Positions 16,561 through 26,400 of a stretch of DNA of 64,000 nt are shown here, piece by piece. The first letter of the stretch is position 1, and the number at the start of each line of letters is the position of its first letter. Under the pieces are notes generated by a model, which was not told where the DNA came from, searched no databases, and saw only the letters and a program-made list of their open reading frames with translations. Both the position numbers and the translations under genes were made by a program. Location of the stretch: contig NZ_CP121445.1 of the NCBI RefSeq assembly GCF_029689925.1, positions 6,258,501 through 6,322,500 on the forward strand. Reading direction: 5' to 3'. The DNA comes from Anaerocolumna sp. AGMB13025 (GTDB lineage: Bacteria > Bacillota > Clostridia > Lachnospirales > Lachnospiraceae).

Positions 16561-17775
16561 TTATTCTTCTTTATATAAACCAACGGTAAAGGATTCAACA
16601 TCGTCATGCATCATCTTAAAATCAAATAAGTAGTCCGCATCCCGCAATCCTGACCCGTACATATATACTTTTATAAAACCCTCGGGGTTACCATTTCTTT
16701 CATCTATAATTAATTTATTTTTTGTCTTGGATTTATCAAAATAAAAATGAATACTATCGTCCATACCATATTTATTCACTAGAAGTGGTGTACACACCAC
16801 TGATACCGCTTTTCCGTCTATGGAATGATAGGTCTCTTTCTCCTTTTTAATCTCTTTTTCAGCAGGTATTTCTTTTAAATCTAAAGCATAAGCACGCTCA
16901 TTCCAAACGAATTCTATGCCATTCATAGTCTCTGAACGATAACGGGAATAACTGCAAAATACAGTATCGTCGTAAATGTAAGTATCTGAATCTTCATCGT
17001 AATTTCTTACTCTATAGGAAGTGATAATATCACTTGCCCTATATCCATATTCAGGACCAGATAATCTATAATAAGAGCGATGTGATATTAAATTACCGTT
17101 ATTATATCTATCCTTGCTGCGAAAATTAATTAGTGCCAGATATATATCAGATACCTCTGCTGCCGGAAAAAAGCCTTTGGTATCAATACTTCCGAAGTCC
17201 ATATCACTGTCAATATATTTACATTCTAAATAAATATCGTACTGATTATTTTTAAATAAATCTTCTGCTGACTTGATGCCATATTCCGCAAAATTGACAT
17301 TGTCACCGCCTATCAATTCTTCATATAAACCCTTCCGGTAGTAATGAAGTTCGATTTCATATGGATTATCAATAGATAAAGTATCTATTGCATAGTTTTT
17401 AAAATCCTCCGCAATCAATTCATCATTATAATTGTCGTAACATTGACCTGTTTCTATATTGGTAAAGACTTGAAACTCTTTTTTATTTACCAAGACGGAA
17501 ACTCTTACATATGAACTGGGTCTTTTTGTAGCAAGAAAAGACAATTTATCATCATTCTTTATAATTAAACACATTTCAGACGTAACTTCTCCGCTTCCAT
17601 AATTTAAATCTAAATACTCCTGTACAATGGTCTTGGCTAATGCTTCATTCTTACTTGCTAATTCCCTTTCCTCCCGTGACATACAGGCAGTTAACAACAT
17701 AAGGCAAATTATAAGTAAAACACAACTAATCTTTCGTTTTGATACCGCATTCTTAATACCAATTCTTTTGTTCAT
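16561..17775 (-). CDS. Putative lipoprotein of unknown function
   Basis: A 404-residue protein with a signal peptide ending in lipobox LLTAC (Cys31), so it is probably anchored on the outer face of the membrane. The mature part is rich in Tyr, Asp and Glu and alternates polar and aromatic residues, as in an all-beta domain. I recognise no catalytic motif. AAGGTGAG precedes the ATG. It stands alone between the PPTase and the nitroreductase genes. Confidence 0.75.
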   Translation of the reverse strand: MNKRIGIKNAVSKRKISCVLLIICLMLLTACMSREERELASKNEALAKTIVQEYLDLNYGSGEVTSEMCLIIKNDDKLSFLATKRPSSYVRVSVLVNKKEFQVFTNIETGQCYDNYNDELIAEDFKNYAIDTLSIDNPYEIELHYYRKGLYEELIGGDNVNFAEYGIKSAEDLFKNNQYDIYLECKYIDSDMDFGSIDTKGFFPAAEVSDIYLALINFRSKDRYNNGNLISHRSYYRLSGPEYGYRASDIITSYRVRNYDEDSDTYIYDDTVFCSYSRYRSETMNGIEFVWNERAYALDLKEIPAEKEIKKEKETYHSIDGKAVSVVCTPLLVNKYGMDDSIHFYFDKSKTKNKLIIDERNGNPEGFIKVYMYGSGLRDADYLFDFKMMHDDVESFTVGLYKEE

Positions 17776-17867
17776 TCTCTCACCTTTGTCCTCATAATCG
17801 TTTATTATTTACTGGTGTCTATGGTGCAGCGCTCTGATATGTATATTCTCTTTTGATATCCTATCAA

Positions 17868-17940
17868 AAAACTTCTGGGAAAACATACAATCCTGTAATT
17901 CAGGGTGTTATATAATTGTATATTTTTTTCCAGAAGTTTT
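17868..17940. repeat. Spaced inverted repeat in the gap before the lipoprotein gene
   Basis: AAAACTTCTGG (17868-17878) is matched by CCAGAAGTTTT (17930-17940), 51 bp apart. Nothing else in 17776-18035 stands out. Confidence 0.45.
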
Positions 17941-18035
17941 CAACAGGAATCTATGCTTTTAGACAATAATAATTATTTAACTTATCAAGTCTTAATGCAA
18001 TAAGTTAATTGTGATTATGAATTGATTTATGATGC

Positions 18036-18569
18036 TTACTTATTCTCTTCATTGTATTTTTCATACATTATTGTATCTGTAAGCGGTCTTCTTTCCGTGT
18101 CATGACGTTCTGGATTTAAAAAGCCTTTCTCAGGATATCCTAAGATCAGCAGTGCAGTAGGTTCTATGTAGTCCGGTATATCAAAATCTTTTCGAACAAT
18201 TTCGGGATCAAACAGTCCAACCATAACACTACCGATATTCAGTTCCCTTGCCGCTAACATCATATGATCACAAATAATACCAATATCCAAATCACCTGAG
18301 CACTTTCCATCAAAGGGACGTATTAAGGCATTTCTTTTATCCTGACACACAATGAGAACACATGGTGCACCAAAAGTTTTATATGCTTTTTGCAGCTTGA
18401 TTATATTGTCTGGCTGCTGAACAACAATAATTCTTTGTGGCTGCCTGTTACACGCTGTCGGTGCAACACGTCCGGCAGATAAAATATGAATAAGGTCGTT
18501 TTTCTCTATCGCTTTATTCTTAAATCCGCGTGTTGTACACCTGCTTTTTACCAATTCTAAAAAATCCAT
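18036..18569 (-). CDS. Nitroreductase-family flavoprotein
   Basis: A 177-residue FMN-dependent nitroreductase-like oxidoreductase. Family motifs are visible: the N-terminal SRCTTRGFKNKAI with Arg residues that bind FMN phosphate, the APTACNRQPQR loop, and LGYPEKG near the C-terminus. The frame opens far upstream at 18653, but GGAG about 9 nt before the ATG at 18569 and family length favour the shorter start. It is divergent from a TetR gene, with an inverted repeat between them, so the TetR protein probably controls it. The natural substrate is not predictable. Confidence 0.9.
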   Translation of the reverse strand: MDFLELVKSRCTTRGFKNKAIEKNDLIHILSAGRVAPTACNRQPQRIIVVQQPDNIIKLQKAYKTFGAPCVLIVCQDKRNALIRPFDGKCSGDLDIGIICDHMMLAARELNIGSVMVGLFDPEIVRKDFDIPDYIEPTALLILGYPEKGFLNPERHDTERRPLTDTIMYEKYNEENK

Positions 18570-18753
18570 ATTTTTTCTCCAATCTCTGTTAATAAAAGCT
18601 CTAGCACTTTGAAGCTTTATCATGCCAGACAGAACCATGGGTGGGTTCCTCATATCCCGCGAAAGATATTTTATGAAATAGATTCAACTTTCATATCAAT
18701 CTAAAATGCGAATAATGCTTCATGTTTTTAGAGTAACATGATATATCTTGCTT

Positions 18754-18791
18754 GTCAATATAATGTGAATAATCCTTCGTATTATATTGAC
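18754..18791. promoter_or_regulatory. Inverted-repeat operator between nitroreductase and TetR genes
   Basis: GTCAATATAAT (18754-18764) and ATTATATTGAC (18781-18791) form a perfect 11-bp inverted repeat. One arm overlaps the -35 box of the TetR promoter and the other carries TTGACA on the opposite strand, as expected for a shared autoregulatory operator. Confidence 0.7.
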
Positions 18792-18815
18792 CGATTGCTG
18801 TATCAGAAGTATAAT
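18787..18815 (+). promoter_or_regulatory. Promoter of the TetR gene
   Basis: TTGACC (18787-18792) and TATAAT (18810-18815) with an ideal 17-bp spacer lie about 30 bp upstream of the TetR start. The -35 box is inside the operator arm. Confidence 0.75.
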
Positions 18816-18843
18816 TATTCAATAAAAGAAAGAGGTAATGTAG

Positions 18844-19440
18844 ATGAGTAAAGTAAGAAAACCCGTACAAAACCGGTCAATAGAAAAACTAGAGAAAATT
18901 TTAAATGTCGGTTTTGAGCTTTTTTGTGAAAAGGGATATTATGGAACTAACACCATAGAAATTGCGAAACACGCCGGTATCTCAATTGGAGCATTATATA
19001 GTTATTTCAAGGACAAGCGTGATATATTTATTGCTGCATTCGATCAATATCTCGATTCCCGATCTAAACTTCTATTTGAAAAACTTGAATCCTTACCAAA
19101 CCCCTTTAACCTGTCTGATTTCATCGAAAATTGGATTTCTTGCTATGTCGATATATATGCTGCGGCAAATCAGGCTTTGGTAAAATTAAGAATGATGATG
19201 ATAGAAGACGCCGAAATTAACCGGCACTTTTGCAATTCCGAAAATGATTACTTCTTAAAAATAGTAGAAATACTTATGAATAACGGCACATCTGCTGACA
19301 ATTTATCTGAAAAAGTATACGCATCTTGTATTTTAGTTGATTCTCTGAACCGTGAAAAGTCTTCATTTCCACACAATAACTTGAATTATGAGATTCTAAA
19401 AGGTCAAATAGTTAATACAATCTATCATTTATTATCATAA
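18844..19440 (+). CDS. TetR/AcrR-family transcriptional regulator
   Basis: A 198-residue repressor. The N-terminal helix-turn-helix is clear (ILNVGFELFCEKGYYGT, TIEIAKHAGISIGALYSYF, KDKRDIFIAAF at about 18-70), followed by an all-helical ligand domain. AGAGG lies upstream of the ATG. The gene is divergent from the nitroreductase gene, with a shared operator covering its own -35 box, so it very likely represses both. The effector is unknown and is possibly a quinone or nitro compound. Confidence 0.92.
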   Translation: MSKVRKPVQNRSIEKLEKILNVGFELFCEKGYYGTNTIEIAKHAGISIGALYSYFKDKRDIFIAAFDQYLDSRSKLLFEKLESLPNPFNLSDFIENWISCYVDIYAAANQALVKLRMMMIEDAEINRHFCNSENDYFLKIVEILMNNGTSADNLSEKVYASCILVDSLNREKSSFPHNNLNYEILKGQIVNTIYHLLS

Positions 19441-19617
19441 CAAATTAATTAATTTTAATGCAAACTTCATAGTTGTTTTTTCATTTGCATACTTGATAAA
19501 ATACTTGATAAAATCATCCGACAATATTAATGTTCCTTTTACTACTTGACAGTGTGTAATCATGAAAGAGTTGTTTGGATGACCTGCTCCCATGCTATAA
19601 GCTAGTGTTGATTTTAA

Positions 19618-19642
19618 GTATTATTTTATGATAAAATAATAC
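19618..19642. promoter_or_regulatory. Long palindrome upstream of the AraC regulator
   Basis: GTATTATTTTAT and ATAAAATAATAC are perfect 12-bp arms around a single G, 50 bp before the AraC start. A binding site or cruciform is possible. The rest of 19441-19692 holds only a short duplicated ACTTGATAAAAT. Confidence 0.5.
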
Positions 19643-19692
19643 TAACTTAATATTAAACTTTATTATGCTGGTTTGCCTGGGGAGAACCTAAT

Positions 19693-20463
19693 ATGGATAT
19701 ATCAAAGGAATGGTATCGAAGTGAATTTATTAACCATGAAATGTTAGAAGGACACCGGATCATAGAAACGGAGTTTGCTTTTTATGATGCCATTGCCAAT
19801 GGAAACCTGGAATATGTAAAAAAAGATTGTAAGCGGAATACCTTTACAAATCCGGCCGGAATGGGGAAGCTATCAGAAAAGCCCTTGCAGAATCTTAGAT
19901 ATCACTTTGTGGTTACCGCCGCTATGATTACCCGTTACTGCGTACATGCCGGAATGGAACAGGAAAAAGCATACAATTTAAGTGATTTTTATATCTACAA
20001 GATGGATGCCTGCAAATCAATTCCTGAGATTGCAAGACTCCACGATATTATGTGCCTTGATTTTTGTAAACAGATGTATATCCTTAGAAGCAGTCAGGTC
20101 CTGTCCAAACCTATTGTCCTTTGTATTGACTACATCTACAGTCATATTCATTACCGAATTACCATGAAAGAACTTGCTGATTACTTAAACTTATCTGAAA
20201 GTTATTTATCCAAACTGTTTCACAAAGAGATGGGATTACCCATCAGCCAATATATTATCGATCTGAAGATTGAAAAGGCAAAAAACCTATTACAGTATTC
20301 AGAATATAACATCATTGATATTGCAAACTACCTCTCCTTCTCTTCCCAAAGTCACTTTATACAAGTATTCCAGAAAAAGACCGGACTAACACCTCACAAA
20401 TTCCGCACAAAGAATTTTAGAATGAAATGGGATAGTATAGACCCAAAGAAACAGAGAACGTAA
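19693..20463 (+). CDS. AraC-family transcriptional regulator
   Basis: A 256-residue regulator. Residues about 150-245 form the double helix-turn-helix AraC domain (ITMKELADYLNLSESYLSKLFHKE, IIDIANYLSFSSQSHFIQVF, KKTGLTPHKFR). The N-terminal half is helical and not of the cupin type; it resembles the sensing region of AraC proteins common in gut clostridia. GGGGAG precedes the ATG. Downstream, on the opposite strand, lies the GH94 phosphorylase gene, which it could regulate, but the genes are convergent and this is only inference. The C-terminal 13 residues after HKFRTKNF look non-homologous and may have arisen by fusion to downstream sequence. Confidence 0.9.
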   Translation: MDISKEWYRSEFINHEMLEGHRIIETEFAFYDAIANGNLEYVKKDCKRNTFTNPAGMGKLSEKPLQNLRYHFVVTAAMITRYCVHAGMEQEKAYNLSDFYIYKMDACKSIPEIARLHDIMCLDFCKQMYILRSSQVLSKPIVLCIDYIYSHIHYRITMKELADYLNLSESYLSKLFHKEMGLPISQYIIDLKIEKAKNLLQYSEYNIIDIANYLSFSSQSHFIQVFQKKTGLTPHKFRTKNFRMKWDSIDPKKQRT

Positions 20464-20591
20464 TCACATATTTATTTGCAGAAATATTACGGAATCATGA
20501 TAATCTTGTTGTTACCAGCTATCAAGCAGTTACACCGGATAATAAAGATTCTATAGTATACATAGATATTGTATTCAATAATGTCAGATGA
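20436..20591 (+). pseudogene. Short C-terminal gene remnant after araC
   Basis: An open frame of 51 codons overlapping the end of the AraC gene encodes a coding-like peptide (for example ITYLFAEILRNHDNLVVTSY) and ends at TGA 20589-20591, with no start or ribosome site. It is probably the tail of a lost gene joined by deletion. I do not recognise the family. Confidence 0.4.
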
Positions 20592-20611
20592 ATATATTAA
20601 TATTAATAAAG

Positions 20612-20658
20612 AACCAAGAAATTCTTTTGATTATCACCTTCAAAAGTCTTTCTTGGTT
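20612..20658. terminator. Bidirectional terminator between araC and the GH94 gene
   Basis: AACCAAGAAA (20612-20621) pairs with TTTCTTGGTT (20649-20658), and the inner arms CTTTTGA/TTCAAAAG extend the stem. It lies between two convergent genes and its flanks are A/T-rich. Confidence 0.7.
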
Positions 20659-20688
20659 TATTAATTAATAACCTATCCAAATAGTATA

Positions 20689-23103
20689 CTAGGACATAAA
20701 AAGTACAATTTCTGTTTGGTCCTCAAGTAATTCTGCCGGAATATAATTACCTTCTAATTCTTTTCCATTTACAATCATTTTTTTACATCCGCTTTCCACA
20801 TGTCCTGGATTCTTCACTTGAATATGAAGCTGTCTGCCTCTAAAATCCTTTTTGATTTCGAAAGCATCCCATGACTTAGGTATAGCAGGCTCAATTTTTA
20901 ATCCATAGAAGTCCGGGCGAAGACCAAGAATACCCTCCACACAGCCTACCATAACCGTGGACGCGGTTCCGGTAAGCCAGTGAACATGGGAACGTCCAAA
21001 ATACGGGCTTGCCTTTCCTTCTGTGAACTGACCATAGCAATATGGCTCCAGGGTACGGATTTCAGCCTGTTCATTCTGCGCTGCCGGTGCATTTTCCATA
21101 AAATAGGTAAAGGCTCTTTCTCCTTGTCCTCTCAAGGCTTCTGCAAGAATGATCCATCCCTGAGGCTGAGAAAAAATCCCTGCATTTTCTTTGGAACCCG
21201 CATTATAAATTACCCCCAGGGCACCTGCAAAGGCATGTTCATGATAGGGGGGATCCATTAAAATTGCACCATATTTGGTATTTAACTTATGAAATACATT
21301 ATCAAGGGCTAATTCCGCCTGCTCTTTTTTAGCATATCCACTGATTACGCTCCAGCTTTGGGGATTTAACCACATATTTGCTTCTGGATCGGTCCTTTTT
21401 CCAATTACCACTCCAGTATCCGTAAAGCCCCTGATAAACCGGTCTTCATTCCAGCATAAGGCTTCGATTTTTACTGCTAATTCTTTCTGCTGTTTATTTA
21501 AGTAATCAATATAATCCGTATCACCTTTATACTCAGCAAATTTTTTCATTATTGTCATGGCATAATAGAACTGAAAAGCTACAAAGGTTGACTCTCCATC
21601 TTTGCCAAGTCTCAGACAGTCATTCCAGTCCGCATATAAACCTGCCGGCATTCCGTGAATACCTGAGTGCTTTATGGAAAAATCAATGGCGCGCTTTAAA
21701 TGTTCATAAACGCTTCCTTCGTCTTTATTGGCAAAGGGAATCACCTCATCGATAAAGGCAAGATTTCCGGACTCAGCCACATATTTATAAACCGTTGGGA
21801 ACAGCCATAATGCATCATCTGCACGGTACTCAGGATGACCGGTTTCTTTTACATAGGAAGCATCCTCCGGTGTATCCTCATGACCCGGTTTGTGGGTAAA
21901 TTTAACAAGGGGAAGTCCAGCACCATGGTCTACCTGTGCGGATAGCATAAAGCGGATTTTCTCCACTGCCATTTCCGGTGCTAAATGTATTACCCCCTGG
22001 ATATCCTGTACGGTATCCCGGTATCCGTATCCGTTTCGCAGACCGCAATAGAAAAAGGAGGCAGCCCGGGACCAGATAAAGGTCATAAAACAGTTATAAG
22101 AATTCCAGGTGTTAATCATGGTATCAAATTCCTGGCTTGGGGTTTTTACCTGAAGATGGGAAAGTTTTTCATGCCAATAGGAAATCAACTCGGATACTTC
22201 TTTTTCACAGGTCTCAGCAACCTTCTGATACTTCTTAAGAATTTCCTTACTTTCGTCTTCGTATTTCATTCCCAGTATAAATGCCATATTTATAGTCTCA
22301 CCTGGCTGCAACACAAGCTTAGAAGATAATGCTCCACAGCTATTGCCATTGTAATTCATTTCTCCGCTTAGTTCTCCCTTTTCTACCCCTATGGGATTCC
22401 CATATCCACGGTAATTTCCTAAAAATTTTTCTTTATCTCCACAGCAAGAAGTAACCTTTGAACCTGCCAAACCAAAAAAACGTTCTGTAACGATTTTTTC
22501 ATCTACATCTTTCCCGTCTTCCAAACCATCTAAATTACCATGAATCAACTGACGAATCTGGTTTTCTCTAAATTCTGTTCTGGTAATAAACATGGAATAT
22601 TGCAGATTCACCTGATCCTGTTCGTAATTACTGTTATTGGTGAATTCAGCATAGCCTGTAATTGTTACTTCTCTCTCTTTCTCTGACTCATTGGTCAATT
22701 GTAACTTCCATACCTCATAGGCTTGATTCAGTGGTACATAATAACATACTTCTGAATGAATACCACTGTAATCTGCAATCATTCTGGTATAAGCCGTACC
22801 ATGACAGCATTTGCTTTTATAAGTGCTTAAATCCTTTCCCACCGGCTGCCAGGAGGCCGACCAGTAATCTTTGCTTTCATTATCCCGAATATAGATATAA
22901 CGACCTGGCTGGTCAAAGCTATTAAATATGTAGCGCAGAATTCTTCCATTCGCACCTGATTTTGCAAAACTGTAACCCCCCGCATTGTTGGAAATAATAG
23001 CTCCATATTCTGGGGAACCCAGGTAATTCGCCCATGGCGCAGGGGTATCCGGTTTCGTTATTACATACTCTCTTTTTTCATTGTCAAAATAACCATATTG
23101 CAT
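20689..23103 (-). CDS. GH94 beta-glucoside phosphorylase (cellobiose/laminaribiose phosphorylase type)
   Basis: An 804-residue cytoplasmic enzyme of glycoside hydrolase family 94, which splits beta-glucosyl disaccharides with phosphate to alpha-glucose 1-phosphate and glucose. The length and N-terminal motifs (SPEYGAIISNNAGGYSF, RDNESKDYWSASWQPVGK) match cellobiose phosphorylases. The general acid Asp is in ADWNDCL, D495. No signal peptide. AAAGGAG precedes the ATG. The adjacent gene upstream encodes a secreted GH16 beta-glucanase of laminarinase type, so beta-1,3-linked laminaribiose is a plausible natural substrate, while the sequence itself looks more like cellobiose phosphorylase. The choice between the two is open. 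Confidence 0.9.
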   Translation of the reverse strand: MQYGYFDNEKREYVITKPDTPAPWANYLGSPEYGAIISNNAGGYSFAKSGANGRILRYIFNSFDQPGRYIYIRDNESKDYWSASWQPVGKDLSTYKSKCCHGTAYTRMIADYSGIHSEVCYYVPLNQAYEVWKLQLTNESEKEREVTITGYAEFTNNSNYEQDQVNLQYSMFITRTEFRENQIRQLIHGNLDGLEDGKDVDEKIVTERFFGLAGSKVTSCCGDKEKFLGNYRGYGNPIGVEKGELSGEMNYNGNSCGALSSKLVLQPGETINMAFILGMKYEDESKEILKKYQKVAETCEKEVSELISYWHEKLSHLQVKTPSQEFDTMINTWNSYNCFMTFIWSRAASFFYCGLRNGYGYRDTVQDIQGVIHLAPEMAVEKIRFMLSAQVDHGAGLPLVKFTHKPGHEDTPEDASYVKETGHPEYRADDALWLFPTVYKYVAESGNLAFIDEVIPFANKDEGSVYEHLKRAIDFSIKHSGIHGMPAGLYADWNDCLRLGKDGESTFVAFQFYYAMTIMKKFAEYKGDTDYIDYLNKQQKELAVKIEALCWNEDRFIRGFTDTGVVIGKRTDPEANMWLNPQSWSVISGYAKKEQAELALDNVFHKLNTKYGAILMDPPYHEHAFAGALGVIYNAGSKENAGIFSQPQGWIILAEALRGQGERAFTYFMENAPAAQNEQAEIRTLEPYCYGQFTEGKASPYFGRSHVHWLTGTASTVMVGCVEGILGLRPDFYGLKIEPAIPKSWDAFEIKKDFRGRQLHIQVKNPGHVESGCKKMIVNGKELEGNYIPAELLEDQTEIVLFMS

Positions 23104-23336
23104 GCCTTTTCTCCTTTTATAATTTATTATTATGAATACTACTGTTTAAAACTTAGTTTTTACAATAGTCTCATATATCCCCTTTTCCAGTTTTTAAAAC
23201 AAAGCGTCCGTTTACTGACCCTTTCACACCTGAGCAGACCTGGCTGCAATAACTTCCTCTCCACAAGGTACACTTCCAAAAGCGGAGCGTTTTTGTGTAA
23301 TAGAATGCATTTTCCTCGTATGTCTATTGCATGAAA

Positions 23337-23376
23337 AGATAGTAATCAGATAAAATACCTGACTACTATCTTTTTA
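23337..23376. terminator. Terminator after the GH16 gene
   Basis: GATAGTAATCAG and CTGACTACTATC form a 12-bp stem with one wobble pair, followed by TTTTT on the plus strand and TTTT on the minus strand. It lies beyond the 16-bp repeat array. The remaining part of the gap, 23104-23336, holds the GH94 ribosome site and leader but no gene that I can support. Confidence 0.7.
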
Positions 23377-23386
23377 CTAAATTTAC

Positions 23387-23482
23387 TTTTACTACAGATT
23401 ACTTTCACTACAGATTACTTTTACTACAGGTTACTTTTACTACAGATTACTTTTACTATAGATTACTTTTACTACGGATTAC
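23387..23482. repeat. Six tandem 16-bp repeats at the 3' end of the GH16 gene
   Basis: Units of TTTTACTACAGATTAC with one or two changes run without spacers from 23387 to 23482. The last unit covers the stop codon of the GH16 gene. It is a small minisatellite between the stop and the terminator; copy number could vary between strains. Confidence 0.85.
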
Positions 23483-26400
23483 TTGCTGACCTTAACTAGG
23501 GATAGCTTTGATAAGGTAATCGCAGATGCCGGTGTCTCTACACCCTCTATCTTTCCCATTGAAATATAGAAATCTGCCGCCGGATCCTCCTTATTCATGG
23601 TAAATTCATAGGATACACTCTTTGTGACATTCCCTTCCAGAGTAATATCACTGCCGCCGTAAAAAGCGTAGGATGTACTCATAACTCCGGATTTAATCAC
23701 TCTTGCTTCCGTAGACATTACGTCAAAGGTTACTTTGTAGGTTTGCCCATCTTCCAGGGGGATACCGCTTTGCTTTAATTGTATATGCCAGTCCGCAGTT
23801 CCAGGATTGGTAATATGATAGGTAATGGCACTGCCGGATACTGTATGTACAGCCGCTGCCGGTATCCAAGTTGCAATGGTTTCAATCCAGTTTGTCAGGT
23901 CGCCGGTTGCAAAATCTGCATTTTTTAACATATTTTCACCAGCCCCAATTTCCGGGGTTTCAGGTGCGTCCACCTTTACCAGGCTGATATCATCAATGCA
24001 TACCCTATGCTGGGTTGTAATCACTTCACCGCCAACTGCTCCAAGGGCAAAGCATAAAAATGCCTGGGGATCTGTATCTGCTGTCATTACGAATTCTTTT
24101 TCAAAGGTCTGATAGTTGCTGGTAAGTGTTACGATATTCTCACCGGAATAAACCGCCCAGCCTTTATCTTCCAGACCCTGCATAATAACTCGGATTTTTC
24201 TTCCTAAATCAGATTTTGCTTTAAAGGTTAATTTATACCATTGTCCTTTTTCCAGGGGAACATTATTCTGCTTTAACTGGATTTTCCAATCTTCATTGCC
24301 GGTATTTTTAATGGTAATATCCGCAGCATTATCTTCTGTAATACTATCCACCACACTGGCTGCCTCCGCAGAAGCATCTACAAACCATTCATAGCCTGCA
24401 AAGCCTGCGTTAAAGGAGCCATTTTTAATCATTGCGTCTTCTACCAGTCTTACATTATCAAGATAAGTGGTACCCTTTTCTCCCAGGTAGAAAGCTATGT
24501 TTTTATTTGTCAAGACTGCCGGTAACATGATTTTAAATTCATAGGACTTATTATCCGTTGTGAGACTAGCGAGGTATTCTTCTCCAGCAACTACAATTTT
24601 TATATCCCTTGGAGCGTCTGCCTGCGCATCAAAGCTTAAAGCATAATCTTTACCGCCTGTAATTGCAAGCTCGGATTGAGCGACTAAAACATCCTCCGGT
24701 TTTGCTCCATCGTTTAAAACCACTACCTTTAATCTGCGGTCGTTATTCTCATTGGTTACTGAAACCAAAGCATTCGAAGGATTGGTAATCTCCCAATAAC
24801 CAAGTCGTTTCTCCCCTTCCTGAAACCCTCCATTATAAATATAATTGCCGTCTGCTAAAATGGTTTTCACTTCTTTTTCATTGGGGTCTGGTGCCTTCGT
24901 CTTCTTAATTGACACCTTGCTGATATAAATATCTGCTGATGAGCCGCTAGCTCCCATGTTAAACTCTAACCGGCCATTGGCATCTGAATCACCTTCCATC
25001 TTAAACTCATAGGTATAAGATTGGTTTTCTGTAGTTAAGCCAACCGTTTTCGAGTTCATATACTCTGCATAGCCGCGGTCTGGTGCCTTTACTGCGGTTT
25101 TTAAACTTCTTGCCTGGGAGGCTCTCGCATCAAAGCTGACGGCGTAAGTTGCTCCCTTTTCAAGTGGAATGCCCGCTTGTACCAACTGGACACTGTAATC
25201 CGCTGTGCCTTCCTTGGTGGTTGTAATTTTTATTTCATTACCTGCAATGGACGCTGCTGCTTCTCCCCCTAAGGCAGTTAACCATTCCCAGTTAAGCTTA
25301 TCATTTAAAGCTTCTGGTATTGAAAAATCCCCATTATTGACATAGTTTCCGTTCACATCCGGGTCTCTTAACACAACTTCCTTAACTGGTTTTGTTACAT
25401 CTTCATTGTAACTGTCCTTTTGATATGCTTTTACATAATCTATCGTATACGCTGCATTACTAAAATCTGTGGAAGCATCCGGATTGCCTACCCAGCTTCC
25501 GCCTACAGCAAGATTTAAAATCATATAGAAGGGCTGGTCAAAAGGCGCCGGATAGGTTAAGGTTCCTTGTCCCACCGTAGCAGAATACCAGTCACTTTCT
25601 TCGTGGTACAGGATGCCGTCAAGATACCATCTGATTTTGCCGGGTTCCCACTCGCAGGAGAAGGTGTGATAATTATCTGCAAAATTATCTCCTGTAAGCA
25701 TATAAGTTCCTTGACTTTCATTATGGGGATTACCATAATGAAGGGTTCCGTAAAGCTTATCCGTCTGTTGTCCCATAATCTCCATAATATCAAGCTCACC
25801 GCATCTTGGCCACTGACCATAGAGATTCTCATCTGCTGCCATCATCCAGAAAGCCGGCAGAAATCCCTGCCCGGCAGGAACTTTGGCTCTTACCTCAAAC
25901 AAACCATAGGTAAAATTATGCTTATTCTGCGTATTTATTCTTCCTGATGTATAAGAAACTACTCCGCCCTCATTTGTTTTGATTGGCTTAATTACCAATT
26001 TACCATCTTTTACAGATATATTCTCATCGGAGTCTGCATATTCCTGTAACTCACTATTTACCCAGCCTGGTGCGTGGGTTTCAACATTCCAATCCGCTCT
26101 GTTTAATGCGGTTCCATCAAAATCATCCGACCATTTTAATTGATATCCATCATAGGATAATTTTACCTTTTTTATTGTTACATTGCAAGCAGCATTTAAA
26201 GCTGTGCCTTGCACCGTTGCAGTAATGGTTGCAGTACCTTCTTTTACTCCGGTTACAACTCCCCCTGCACTCACCGTTGCCACCTCATTATTAGAACTTG
26301 TAAAAATGACTGTTTTGTTTGTCGCATTTACCGGCAATACCGTTGCAATAAGTGTTGCAGTATCTGCTTCATTCATTGTGATTTCTGACTTGTTTAATTT

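Noticed and set aside
23387..23482. Possible CRISPR array
   Set aside because: The 16-bp units are directly adjacent with no spacers, and no cas gene is present in the window.
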